Of a DNA stretch of 25,290 nt, positions 1 to 6,635 are shown piece by piece (the first letter of the stretch is position 1; the number at the start of each line of letters is the position of its first letter). The notes beneath the pieces are model-generated. The model ran no database searches. It was not told the DNA's origin and saw only the letters and a list, made by a program, of their open reading frames with translations. The stretch comes from Methanoregulaceae archaeon (lineage in GTDB: Archaea > Halobacteriota > Methanomicrobia > Methanomicrobiales > Methanospirillaceae). A program made the position numbers and the translations under genes. Location: positions 1 to 25,290 of the forward strand of contig JACTVF010000003.1 of the NCBI GenBank assembly GCA_019695435.1, read 5' to 3'.

Positions 1-1332
1 ATCGGCGCTTCGCAGGACTCGTCCAAGATGGGATACGCCGTCATGCATAACCTCCTGCATTTCCCGGGACAGCTCTACCCGGTCAACAACAAGCGTGCGG
101 AGATCCAGGGACTCAAGGCCTACCCCACCATCACCGCCATCCCCGCCCCGGTCGATCTTGCGGTCATCACGGTCCCGGCCATCCATGTGCCAGCCGTGGT
201 GGAAGAATGCGGGGCAAAAGGCGTCCCGATGGTTATCATCATCACCGCCGGGTTCAAGGAGATGGGTGCCGATGGCAAGGCGCTCGAGGACCGGGTCGTG
301 GCAATCGCGAGGGGGCACGGCACGCGGATTATCGGGCCCAACTGCCTCGGCATGATCGTCCCCCCACGGGGCATCGATACCACCTACGTCCACCAGTCGC
401 CAAAACCCGGTAACATCGCATTCATCTCGCAGAGCGGGGCTATTATCAATACGGTTGTGGACTGGAGTCTGGCAAAGAACATCGGTTTCTCGAACGTCAT
501 CTCGGTCGGTAACCAGTGCGACCTCGACTTCCTCGATTACCTCCGGTACGTGGAAAAGGATCCCAGGACCAAAGCGATCATCATGTATATCGAGCAGATC
601 ACGGACGGCAAGGCGTTCATGGAGGTCGTTTCCGAGGTGGCAAAGTCCAAGCCGGTGATAGCCATCAAATCCGGGTCCTCCCGCAGGGGCCAGGTGGCCG
701 CGTCCTCCCACACCGGTTCGCTCTCCGGCTCGTATGAGGTCTACATGGAAGCGTTCCGCAAGTCCGGTGTCATTGCGGTACACACGCTGACCGGTGCGTT
801 CCTTGCTGCGCAGGTGCTCGCCCACCCCAAGCGGTATCCCAAGGGGAAGCGTGCGGTCGTCATCACCAATGCCGGCGGGTTTGCCGTACTCTCATCGGAT
901 TATGCCGAGCGGTACGGTATCGAGCTCATCGATCTTCCCGCGGGTGTTGTCGACGAGCTCAACGAGTTCCTTCCCGAGTTCTGGAACAAGGGTAACCCCA
1001 TCGATCTCCTGGGCGATGCAAGCGAGAAGCGCTTTGAGAAGACCTTTGAGGTGCTCGCAAAGCACGGCGACCTCTGGGATATGGCCTTTATCGTCGGTTT
1101 CCCCAACCTTGTGCTAACGTCCGAGCATCTGGCAAAACAGATCCTGAAGTTCTCGGAGCACACCGATAACCGGCTGATCGCGACGCTCCTTGGCGGGGAC
1201 TCGATGAACGTGGGCCGCGAGATGTTAAAAGAGCATGACATCCCCAGTTTCGACGAACTCGATTTCACCTACCGTGTGATGGGCCGCGTGCTCTGGCAGA
1301 AGTTCCGGGTTAAGGCGCCGGGCCTGCTCTAA
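1..1332 (+). CDS. Acetate--CoA ligase (ADP-forming), alpha subunit, 5'-truncated by window edge
   Basis: The frame is open from base 1 and the first codons read IGASQDSSKMGYAV, the conserved start of the CoA-binding Rossmann domain of ADP-forming acyl-CoA synthetases, so the true start lies just outside the window and about 443 residues are visible. The protein has the CoA-binding domain first and then two succinyl-CoA-ligase-like domains. The segment ASSHTGSLSGSY carries the histidine that is phosphorylated in this family. The enzyme interconverts an acyl-CoA plus ADP and phosphate with the free acid, CoA and ATP in the cytoplasm. The reading frame ends after the alpha-type domains, so the ATP-grasp beta subunit must be a separate gene; it is not downstream and could lie upstream. 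Family assignment is firm. The acyl substrate (acetate, or branched or aromatic acids) cannot be told from sequence. Confidence 0.88.
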   Translation: MGASQDSSKMGYAVMHNLLHFPGQLYPVNNKRAEIQGLKAYPTITAIPAPVDLAVITVPAIHVPAVVEECGAKGVPMVIIITAGFKEMGADGKALEDRVVAIARGHGTRIIGPNCLGMIVPPRGIDTTYVHQSPKPGNIAFISQSGAIINTVVDWSLAKNIGFSNVISVGNQCDLDFLDYLRYVEKDPRTKAIIMYIEQITDGKAFMEVVSEVAKSKPVIAIKSGSSRRGQVAASSHTGSLSGSYEVYMEAFRKSGVIAVHTLTGAFLAAQVLAHPKRYPKGKRAVVITNAGGFAVLSSDYAERYGIELIDLPAGVVDELNEFLPEFWNKGNPIDLLGDASEKRFEKTFEVLAKHGDLWDMAFIVGFPNLVLTSEHLAKQILKFSEHTDNRLIATLLGGDSMNVGREMLKEHDIPSFDELDFTYRVMGRVLWQKFRVKAPGLL

Positions 1333-1347
1333 AGAAATCCTGTATCC

Positions 1348-1362
1348 TTTTTTGCTCCTTTT
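1348..1362 (+). terminator. U-tract terminator after the acyl-CoA ligase gene
   Basis: A T6 run (1348-1353) followed by a second T4 run (1359-1362) begins 16 bases after the stop codon. Archaeal RNA polymerase commonly terminates at such tracts without a stable hairpin. No strong stem precedes it. Confidence 0.35.
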
Positions 1363-1680
1363 CAGTGATTCTGTGGCTGGGTCTGTATGAACCTGGCCTG
1401 GCGCATGCGATGGAATGGGGAGCAGCGGTTTTCCGGCTATCTCCTGGCCCCGGCGGATGACTCATGAGGTTGTCCCACCACGTCTGCTGACAGGAGGGGT
1501 ACCCCCATCAGCCGGTCTTTTTCCGGAAAATGTCCGGCACAGCAGCTGAATATTTTCAAAAATGTTCAGGTCCAGAGCTGAAGATTCCGGAATCTTTAAC
1601 CAGTGAGCCGGGCAACATGCCTTTGTTTTTGGCAGATTCAGAGGATGGGGGCTGATGCCCTGTACTCCCGCAAGCGAGGA

Positions 1681-1790
1681 GTTCCGCCGCCCCCGCGGCG
1701 GATCAGTAACTAAAATCAATACAAAAAAAACACCCTGCCCCGCCGTGCCCCGGAGGGGCCCTGATGCGGGGAGCCCTCATACATTTTTAT
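1681..1790 (+). repeat. Dispersed GC-rich hairpin repeat, copy A
   Basis: The copy starts with a perfect 7-base stem (CCGCCGC 1684-1690, loop CCCC, GCGGCGG 1695-1701) followed by ATCAGT. An A-rich spacer and ACCCTGCC come next, then a second stem, GCCCC-GGA-GGGGC (1747-1759), then CCTGATGCGGGGAGCCCTC and a T-rich end. The same order of elements occurs at 4332-4450 (+) and 6424-6528 (-), with a partial copy at 23942-23985 (-). Copy A lacks the extra GGGGCGCCCC segment that copies B and C carry at the tip of the first hairpin. Confidence 0.8.
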
Positions 1791-1815
1791 TGATGGTATT
1801 CGGATAAGAGCGACT

Positions 1816-1920
1816 ATGCTCATGCCCGGTGACAAGATCGTTTATCACTTTTTTGATCCGGGACAGCCTTACGTGAGAAATGCCAACGAAAAAACACCTG
1901 TCAGAAGATTAATGCGGTAA
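1816..1920 (+). CDS. Possible small ORF, 34 residues, unknown
   Basis: An ATG at 1816 opens a 34-codon frame ending in TAA; it begins MLMPGDKIVYHFFD and ends RRLMR. There is no good Shine-Dalgarno site, and the frame stays open upstream into the repeat, so the start is uncertain. No family is recognised. It may be a chance frame or the remnant of a gene. Confidence 0.15.
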   Translation: MLMPGDKIVYHFFDPGQPYVRNANEKTPVRRLMR

Positions 1921-1980
1921 AACAGGGGCGGGGCCGTCAGACAGCATTATAAACTTGCAATAAAAGGAGTGTGGGGTAAG

Positions 1981-1997
1981 AAAAACACAGAAAAAAA
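1981..1997 (-). terminator. U-tract terminator after sppA
   Basis: Read on the minus strand, the sequence just after the sppA stop has a T7 run (complement of 1991-1997) and then a T5 run (1981-1985), which fits hairpin-independent archaeal termination. Confidence 0.4.
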
Positions 1998-2007
1998 TCG
2001 GGTGCAA

Positions 2008-2814
2008 TTATTTCCGTTCATCCGCCAGTTCCTTCGCACCCTCGATCGCATCGTTGAGGTTGCCCAGCTTGTCGACAAGATTGATCCTTACCGCATCGGC
2101 CCCCCGGATCACCCGGCCATTATCGATATTCGACCGTGCAATCATCCGTTGCGTCGTCACATCATTGATGAACTCGTTGAAACTCTCGTTTACTACCTGT
2201 TGGGCGTAGGCCTGCTCGGTGGGGGTAAGCGCATGGGATGTTGACCCCATGTCCTTCATAGCCCCGGATTTGACGATCGTGACATTATAGCCTTCCTGAT
2301 TCATCCAGCCGCTGACATCTGAAAATGTCCAGATGACCCCAATACCACCGGTAAACGTATCGGGATCTGCATATATTTCGTTCCCGTGGGCGCTCACGTA
2401 GTACGCGGCAGATGTGGCCATGTCCCCCATCGAGATGACGACCGGTTTTTTCTCCTTTGCATACTCCAGATCGTTGATGATCTCCTCTGCCGCCGCCGGC
2501 GTCCCACCGGGACTGTTCACCCGGAGTACGATGGCCTCAACCATCGGGTCGTCAGCTGCATCTCGCAGCTGGTTGCCAACGTACTCGCTTCCGACGCTGT
2601 CCTCATTAGAAAAATCACCGGTCGAGAGTGTGCCCTCCATCCGGATGACTTTGACGCCAGGGTGCTCATTGCCTGTGATATAGTACACTGCGATGAAGAT
2701 CCCGATCACAAGGATAATACCGACAATGATTACCAGGAACCATTTCAGCCCGGCGCTGTGCGGTGCCGGACCCGGCGCAGCAAGCACCGGAGATATTTCA
2801 GGGATTTGTGCCAT
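2008..2814 (-). CDS. sppA: Signal peptide peptidase SppA (S49 family serine protease)
   Basis: This 268-residue protein has a Pro/Ala-rich N-terminus, one membrane segment (about 24-46) and an S49 peptidase domain. The oxyanion region is RVNSPGG (98-104). The nucleophile is Ser135 in GDMATSAAYY. A lysine lies exactly 52 residues later (Lys187 in KSGAMKD), the spacing of the Ser/Lys dyad in Bacillus SppA. The C-terminal GRVIRGADAV...LVDKLG block is also typical of the family. At 268 residues it is the short, single-domain form. It probably degrades cleaved signal peptides or membrane proteins, with the active site outside the cytoplasmic membrane. It follows arfC by 12 bases on the same strand, so the two are probably cotranscribed although functionally unrelated. 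No clear ribosome site precedes the ATG. Confidence 0.9.
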   Translation of the reverse strand: MAQIPEISPVLAAPGPAPHSAGLKWFLVIIVGIILVIGIFIAVYYITGNEHPGVKVIRMEGTLSTGDFSNEDSVGSEYVGNQLRDAADDPMVEAIVLRVNSPGGTPAAAEEIINDLEYAKEKKPVVISMGDMATSAAYYVSAHGNEIYADPDTFTGGIGVIWTFSDVSGWMNQEGYNVTIVKSGAMKDMGSTSHALTPTEQAYAQQVVNESFNEFINDVTTQRMIARSNIDNGRVIRGADAVRINLVDKLGNLNDAIEGAKELADERK

Positions 2815-2826
2815 AAGGGTAAGCTC

Positions 2827-3507
2827 TTAGGTATACAGCACGTCAAACTCGGAAACGAGGTTGCTGCCGCACATGTAATATTTCTTAAGATTTAACCGGA
2901 TCATCTCATCTTCTGTATTGATATGCATTCCGCCAACAAGGGACGGCGTATCCGATCCGCCGACGATAAATGGCAGGTGGATGAGCCGGATCTCGTCGAC
3001 AAGTTTTTCATGGAGCATGTGCCAGTTCAGCGTAGGGCCCCCTTCAATCATCAGTTTTTTTATGCCGAAGTCATCGTGCAGGATCTGCATGAGGAGGGGC
3101 AGCTCGACATGATCCTTTCCTGCAGTTACGACAGTCACACCCTTTGCCCGCATCGCTGCAACCCGGTCCTCCGGTGCCCGGCCGGATACCGCGATGAGTG
3201 TCCTGGCATCGGGGCCGAGGACGTTTGCATCAAGAGGGATATCTGCCATGCTGCACGGGATGACGCGGAGCGGGCTTTTGCCGGGCACGAGCCTTACAGT
3301 CAGAAAAGAATTATCGATCCGGATGGTGTTTGCACCGACCATGATCGCATCGTAGGCGGCCCGTGTCTCGTGGAGCAGGATCTCGGTCTCATGCGCCATG
3401 TATTTCATCAGGATCTTGCTGGAAGCACCTTTTTTCAGGGTAAGCTTGCCGTCAGCGGTGATCTCGGACATCATCAAGACATGCGGACGGGCCGTTGTTG
3501 CTGCCAT
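2827..3507 (-). CDS. arfC: 2,5-diamino-6-ribosylamino-4(3H)-pyrimidinone 5'-phosphate reductase
   Basis: This 226-residue protein has the RibD C-terminal (dihydrofolate-reductase-like) fold. Visible signatures are SEITADGKLTL near the N-terminus, DAIMVGANTIRIDNS (53-67) and the NADPH-binding LMIEGGPTLN. There is no deaminase domain, as expected for the archaeal and fungal pathway, in which the ribose is reduced before deamination. The enzyme reduces the ribosyl side chain of the diaminopyrimidine phosphate to the ribityl form in riboflavin/F420 precursor synthesis. It is the first gene of a two-gene unit with sppA. A purine-rich GAGAGTG lies about 10-17 bases before the ATG. The family is clear; the exact substrate is inferred from archaeal homologues such as MJ0671. 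Confidence 0.88.
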   Translation of the reverse strand: MAATTARPHVLMMSEITADGKLTLKKGASSKILMKYMAHETEILLHETRAAYDAIMVGANTIRIDNSFLTVRLVPGKSPLRVIPCSMADIPLDANVLGPDARTLIAVSGRAPEDRVAAMRAKGVTVVTAGKDHVELPLLMQILHDDFGIKKLMIEGGPTLNWHMLHEKLVDEIRLIHLPFIVGGSDTPSLVGGMHINTEDEMIRLNLKKYYMCGSNLVSEFDVLYT

Positions 3508-3657
3508 TGCTGTTACACTCTCTGTTCTTCCTTAGACGCGTGACGTAAATAATATGATGATTCCCTGAAGGCAATAATAATACCTACGGGTTGATTCGTC
3601 CGGTAATCCGGCATTATCCCGTAACTATTAATGGTACGTGTACCCATGATGTGAGCT
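3508..3657. promoter_or_regulatory. Divergent promoter region, arfC-sppA and phosphatidyltransferase
   Basis: These 150 gene-free bases separate two divergent start codons. The minus strand has a TATA-like ATATTATTT (complement of about 3547-3556) some 45 bases before the arfC ATG. The plus strand has an AT-rich CTATTAAT (about 3624-3632) about 30 bases before the ATG at 3658. No operator-like inverted repeat stands out. Confidence 0.4.
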
Positions 3658-4290
3658 ATGAACATTACCGCTCTCCGGCCCCGGTTCAAACAGTACCTTG
3701 AACCGGTTGCAGGGGTTTTTATCCGGTGCGGTATCACCCCCAACCAGTGTTCATTCCTTGCTCTTGTGACAGGGATTGCCGCTGCGGCCCTTTTTGTAGA
3801 ACGCTGGTTTCTGATCGGAAGCCTGCTCTTACTGCTCTCGGCTCTCTTCGATCTGATCGACGGCAGCATCGCACGCCGTACCAACTCTCACACAAACTTC
3901 GGGGCGGTTTTTGACTGGATCGTGGACAAGTATGTAGATGCCCTGGTGCTCCTTGGCGTCGGTCTCTCGGGGATCGCAATCGTGAGCGGGTTCCTGCCGG
4001 TCCCGAAAATTGCGGACTTTGCCATCATCGGGCTTGCCATGACCGGCTCGCTGATGAACACTTTCATCAAGCCAGTCGTCTACGCGGAGATCGGGTACCG
4101 GGAAAAAGTGGAAGGCAAGATCGACGACCCACTGGAGGGCGTCGGGTTCTTCGGCCGGCCCGAGACCTTCCTTGTGCTGATTATAGGGGGTGTTACCGGG
4201 TTCATCTGGGTATCGGTGATCATCATCGCGATCTGCACGAACCTCTCGGCGATCCAGCGAATTGCATACCTGTATAAAACGCTCTCGTAA
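3658..4290 (+). CDS. CDP-alcohol phosphatidyltransferase (archaeal phospholipid synthase)
   Basis: This 210-residue multi-pass membrane protein carries the complete family signature D-x2-D-G-x2-A-R-x8-G-x3-D-x3-D, with Asp65, Asp68, Gly69, Ala72, Arg73, Gly82, Asp86 and Asp90. These residues bind the divalent metals and the CDP-lipid. It would transfer a phosphoalkyl group from CDP-archaeol to a polar head-group acceptor at the cytoplasmic membrane face. Archaeal relatives make archaetidylinositol phosphate, archaetidylserine or archaetidylglycerol phosphate; the short length and single domain fit the archaetidylinositol-phosphate type best, but the acceptor is not proven by sequence. It stands alone and converges on artA. 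Archaeosortase anchoring in haloarchaea needs phospholipid enzymes of this superfamily, so a link is possible but speculative. Confidence 0.85.
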   Translation: MNITALRPRFKQYLEPVAGVFIRCGITPNQCSFLALVTGIAAAALFVERWFLIGSLLLLLSALFDLIDGSIARRTNSHTNFGAVFDWIVDKYVDALVLLGVGLSGIAIVSGFLPVPKIADFAIIGLAMTGSLMNTFIKPVVYAEIGYREKVEGKIDDPLEGVGFFGRPETFLVLIIGGVTGFIWVSVIIIAICTNLSAIQRIAYLYKTLS

Positions 4291-4331
4291 GACAAGGGGG
4301 TCTTTACCTCCCCGCCATGTACGATGAGTCC

Positions 4332-4450
4332 CACCGCCCCCCGAAGGGGCGCCCCCCGCGGCGGATCAGTGACGGCAAATCAATACGAAAAAACTCCCTG
4401 CCGCTGTGCCCCGGAGCGGCCCTGATGCGAATGAACCCTCACACCGTTTT
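4332..4450 (+). repeat. Dispersed GC-rich hairpin repeat, copy B
   Basis: The order of elements matches copy A: a first GC-rich hairpin ending GCGGCGGATCAGT, an A-rich spacer, ACTCCCTGCC, then GTGCCCCGGAGCGGCCCTGATGCG, AACCCTCACA and a T-rich end. The first hairpin carries the extended tip CCCCGAAGGGGCGCCCC that copy C shares and copy A lacks. In the second stem GGAGCGGC replaces GGAGGGGC, a single mismatch. Confidence 0.8.
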
Positions 4451-4557
4451 ACCAGTTTTTATCGTTCCTTAGTGAACTCAATTCGTTTACATCTGATCCT
4501 CCAGGTTTTGTCATTTTTTTATCCGCCCGGATTCCGTGTGGGAGAACGGAATCCTCT

Positions 4558-4586
4558 AAAAAAAACAAAAGAACGGGATCGTCCCG
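4558..4586 (-). terminator. Hairpin plus U-tract terminator after artA
   Basis: On the minus strand a CGGGA-CGA-TCCCG hairpin (4574-4586) is followed by T-rich sequence ending in an eight-T run (complement of 4558-4565). The shape is that of an intrinsic terminator, about 20 bases after the artA stop codon. Confidence 0.55.
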
Positions 4587-4607
4587 CTGGGAAACACGGC
4601 CCGGTCG

Positions 4608-5510
4608 TTACTGTTTTCCCGTCTCGTCCGGTATTTCCGCCGGCGCCGGCTCAGGCCCGGGTACCGGTTCGGGAGCCGGTGCAGGTTTGTTGGGCCCGTT
4701 TCCCCTGATCCGTCCAAATTCCCTGATGACCTCCCCATAATACAACTGGTACAGTTCATCGGCAAACGTCCCGAGTTGCGGTATGAGGGTGAAGAGGCCG
4801 TACGCGATGACGATCAGGACGACCAGTGCGAGCATCTCCGCGATCACGTTGTGCGCCCAGAAGAAACTCTCGTACCCGAGCTCGCCGTTTCCCGCGATAT
4901 CAGGGAAGTATGGGAACCACTGGCCGGTATAGGCCATGATCACAAAGACATTCCTGAACAGGTTGAGGATATAGATGGTCGGCGCGACGAGAAGAAATGC
5001 ATAGAGTTTCTGCCTGAGCGTGGTCGTTACCGCGGCGGCAACCCCGAGCATGATCGCAATGCTCTGGATACCGGTACAGGCAAGGATGATCTCGACCCGG
5101 AACCCGTTCTGCGTGATGATATTCCACGTATCAAGGCTGACCGGGTAGTTTAAGAGATTCAGCAGCCAGACGATCTCGCCCACGACCGTCGAAATAAGCC
5201 AGTCACCGGCCACGGGCAGGTACGTGAACGGTGCGTAGATCAGGAATGCCACGGCAGCGGCCCGGGAGAGGTGGAGGACTGCTGTATTCTCGGCAAGCAG
5301 GTATTTTATGGTGATAAACAGGAACGGGACCGAGAGCACCGCCATGAGCGGGTAGAGGAAATTGTCCTCGGAAAAATATTCCGGCAGTGCTGCAAAGAGA
5401 AAGATGACGATAAAGACCCAGCCGGTGATCGCTGCATATTTCCGGTGGCGACCGGGTATCAGGGATGCCAGAAATCCGATACAGGATATCAGGACAAGAT
5501 ACTCGATCAT
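4608..5510 (-). CDS. artA: Archaeosortase A (exosortase-family transpeptidase)
   Basis: This 300-residue integral membrane protein has about eight hydrophobic segments. The exosortase/archaeosortase active site is complete: Cys145 in ILACTGIQS, Arg186 in NLFRNVF and His220 in FFWAHNVIAE. Archaeosortase A recognises C-terminal PGF-CTERM tripartite signals on surface proteins, cleaves them and couples the new C-terminus to an archaeal lipid. The ACTGIQ motif and the overall length match this subfamily. A Pro/Glu/Ala-rich tail (about 273-293) follows the last membrane segment and is not part of the catalytic core. The frame also has GTG at 5513, directly before the ATG at 5510; the ATG is preferred. 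No target PGF-CTERM protein lies in this window, and the targets should be elsewhere in the genome. Confidence 0.9.
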   Translation of the reverse strand: MIEYLVLISCIGFLASLIPGRHRKYAAITGWVFIVIFLFAALPEYFSEDNFLYPLMAVLSVPFLFITIKYLLAENTAVLHLSRAAAVAFLIYAPFTYLPVAGDWLISTVVGEIVWLLNLLNYPVSLDTWNIITQNGFRVEIILACTGIQSIAIMLGVAAAVTTTLRQKLYAFLLVAPTIYILNLFRNVFVIMAYTGQWFPYFPDIAGNGELGYESFFWAHNVIAEMLALVVLIVIAYGLFTLIPQLGTFADELYQLYYGEVIREFGRIRGNGPNKPAPAPEPVPGPEPAPAEIPDETGKQ

Positions 5511-5645
5511 CACAGATCTATCTGCGCTTAATCAAAAAAAGGATTCTCTCATGACACATCCCTCCGGCAGGGAAATGACCGCGCCATACCTGTCTGCGTG
5601 GATGAGCAAAAAGGAACAACCACGCCGGAAGGTATGGGATAATCA

Positions 5646-5666
5646 CCTTAATCTTGTATTATAACC
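5646..5666 (+). promoter_or_regulatory. TATA region for tfs
   Basis: An AT-rich stretch, CTTAATCTTGTATTATAACC, is centred about 25 bases before the ATG at 5681, and no Shine-Dalgarno sequence lies between. This is the arrangement of a leaderless archaeal transcript. Confidence 0.4.
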
Positions 5667-5680
5667 AATACTGTTATCCG

Positions 5681-5995
5681 ATGTTTTGCCCGGAATGTAA
5701 GACTATGCTGATATCATCTGGCGGCCAGCTCAAATGCCGCAAGTGCGGATATATCAGAAAGATCGAGTCTACTGAACACATGACGCGCGAGAAAAAGCGC
5801 ACGGAGAACGAGATCACCATCGTGGATGATGAAGATGATAAAGTAAAAACGATGCCCACGATCCAGATCAAGTGCCCCAAGTGCGAGAACAATCTCGCCA
5901 TCTGGTGGCTCCGCCAGCTCCGGGCGGCTGATGAGAGTGAGGTGCGGTTCTTCCGGTGCACCGAGTGCGGCCACACATGGCGGCAGTATGATTAA
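5681..5995 (+). CDS. tfs: Transcription factor S (TFS), RNA polymerase cleavage factor
   Basis: This 104-residue protein has two zinc ribbons joined by a charged linker. The N-terminal ribbon has Cys3, Cys6, Cys19 and Cys22; the C-terminal ribbon has Cys65, Cys68, Cys93 and Cys96. The C-terminal ribbon keeps the acidic pair Asp84-Glu85 in the RAADESEVRFFRC loop. In TFIIS and TFS this pair reaches the polymerase active site and stimulates cleavage of backtracked RNA, so the protein should be cleavage-competent. An upstream TTG at 5654 is in frame, but the ATG at 5681 gives the canonical MFCPECK start and is preferred. The gene is divergent from artA and is probably transcribed alone. Confidence 0.93.
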   Translation: MFCPECKTMLISSGGQLKCRKCGYIRKIESTEHMTREKKRTENEITIVDDEDDKVKTMPTIQIKCPKCENNLAIWWLRQLRAADESEVRFFRCTECGHTWRQYD

Positions 5996-6166
5996 GTAAT
6001 AATCATACCTATACAGTCCAATTTTTAAAATCTCAATAAATCATTGCCCGATTCTTTTTGTTTGGTGTGAAATTGTAACTATATCCAATTCAAATTTTCG
6101 TTGGGTTGGACATCTACAGATAGAATGCGACGCATGATCTCAGACACACCCGCCGCAATTACACGG

Positions 6167-6547
6167 TCAATCAGTAGTTTTTGATCCCTTGATAAGATCA
6201 AAACCCTCGACTTTTTTTTTCATTCCCCCGGTCCCATTTTTGCCATTAAGGATAAGATCCATCTTGTAATCTGAAAAGCCCAAAAGCCTTTTCGCTGTCA
6301 GTCGGGGTATTGAGTAGATCCCCAGATCTGATTTCTGACCGCGATCCTTAATGAAGTTCAGGAGTTTGAGATCATCCCTGGTGACATACCGGCTGATTTT
6401 GCTCCGGAACAAAAAACCGGTAAAAATATGCGAGGGCTCCCCGCACCAGGGCCCCTCCGGGGCACGTGAGGGCAAGGGAGTTTTTGTGGACTGATCCGCC
6501 GCCAGGGGCGCCCCTTCGGGAGCGGCGACATTCATTGTAGATCCCAC
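6167..6547 (-). CDS. Doubtful hypothetical protein whose N-terminus is translated repeat
   Basis: This is a 126-codon frame. Residues about 7-41 (including APEGAPLAADQSTKTPLPSR) come from repeat copy C and are Pro/Ala-rich low-complexity sequence. The rest, such as RYVTRDDLKLLNFIKDRG and YSIPRLTAKRLLGFSDYK, has a protein-like balance of hydrophobic and charged residues and is encoded in AT-rich DNA unlike the neighbouring genes. No family is recognised and no convincing ribosome site is visible. It could be a chance frame, a small transferred gene, or the end of an older gene interrupted by insertion of the repeat. An inverted repeat near its 3' end (6179-6203) could terminate a transcript. 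Confidence 0.25.
   Translation of the reverse strand: MGSTMNVAAPEGAPLAADQSTKTPLPSRAPEGPWCGEPSHIFTGFLFRSKISRYVTRDDLKLLNFIKDRGQKSDLGIYSIPRLTAKRLLGFSDYKMDLILNGKNGTGGMKKKVEGFDLIKGSKTTD
6424..6528 (-). repeat. Dispersed GC-rich hairpin repeat, copy C
   Basis: Read on the minus strand, the copy runs CGCCGCTCCCGAAGGGGCGC, then GGCGGCGGATCAGT, an A-rich spacer, ACTCCCTTGCC, GTGCCCCGGAGGGGCCCTGG, TGCGGGGAGCCCTCGCA and a T-rich end. It matches copies A and B element by element but sits in the opposite orientation. Confidence 0.8.
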
Positions 6548-6597
6548 ATGAGGGAGGACAGGTGCTGCTTCCAGTCGCTCGGTGTTTTACCGTTTGT

Positions 6598-6631
6598 AAA
6601 AAACCGGGTTTTCTCCAGAACCCAAAAAAAA
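6598..6631 (-). terminator. Hairpin and double U-tract terminator after truD
   Basis: Minus-strand order after the truD stop is a T8 run (complement of 6624-6631), a hairpin GGGTT-8-AACCC (6606-6623) and a second T6 run (complement of 6598-6603). It works as a terminator by either the U-tract or the hairpin rule. Confidence 0.5.
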
Positions 6632-6635
6632 CGTT

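Larger units (their letters stand above)
1333..2007. other. Convergent intergenic region, about 675 bases
   Basis: This lies between the convergent acyl-CoA ligase and sppA genes. It holds T-tract terminators at both ends, one copy of the dispersed GC-rich repeat (about 1681-1790) and a possible 34-codon reading frame (1816-1920). An 85-codon reverse frame at 1462-1719 has no family features and runs into the repeat, so it was not called. I see no RNA gene here. Confidence 0.6.
4291..4607. other. Convergent intergenic region with repeat copy and terminator
   Basis: This is the gap between the convergent phosphatidyltransferase and artA genes. It contains repeat copy B (4332-4450), an AT-rich stretch (4450-4530) and the artA terminator (4558-4586). 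I see no gene in it. Confidence 0.6.
5996..6635. other. Convergent intergenic region, AT-rich, with repeat copy and doubtful ORF
   Basis: This gap lies between the convergent tfs and truD genes. Its first part (5996-6420) is clearly more AT-rich than the flanking genes. It includes T-tracts after tfs (about 6021-6025 and 6053-6060), an 8-base inverted repeat TTTTGATC/GATCAAAA (6179-6186 and 6196-6203), repeat copy C, and the truD terminator. A 126-codon reverse frame is listed separately with low confidence. Confidence 0.55.

Noticed and set aside
1462..1719. 85-codon reverse frame in the convergent gap
   Set aside because: Its start lies within repeat copy A, it has no ribosome site or family, and its composition looks random.
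5551..5664. 37-codon frame between artA and tfs
   Set aside because: It ends inside the tfs promoter region and shows no ribosome site or conserved feature.
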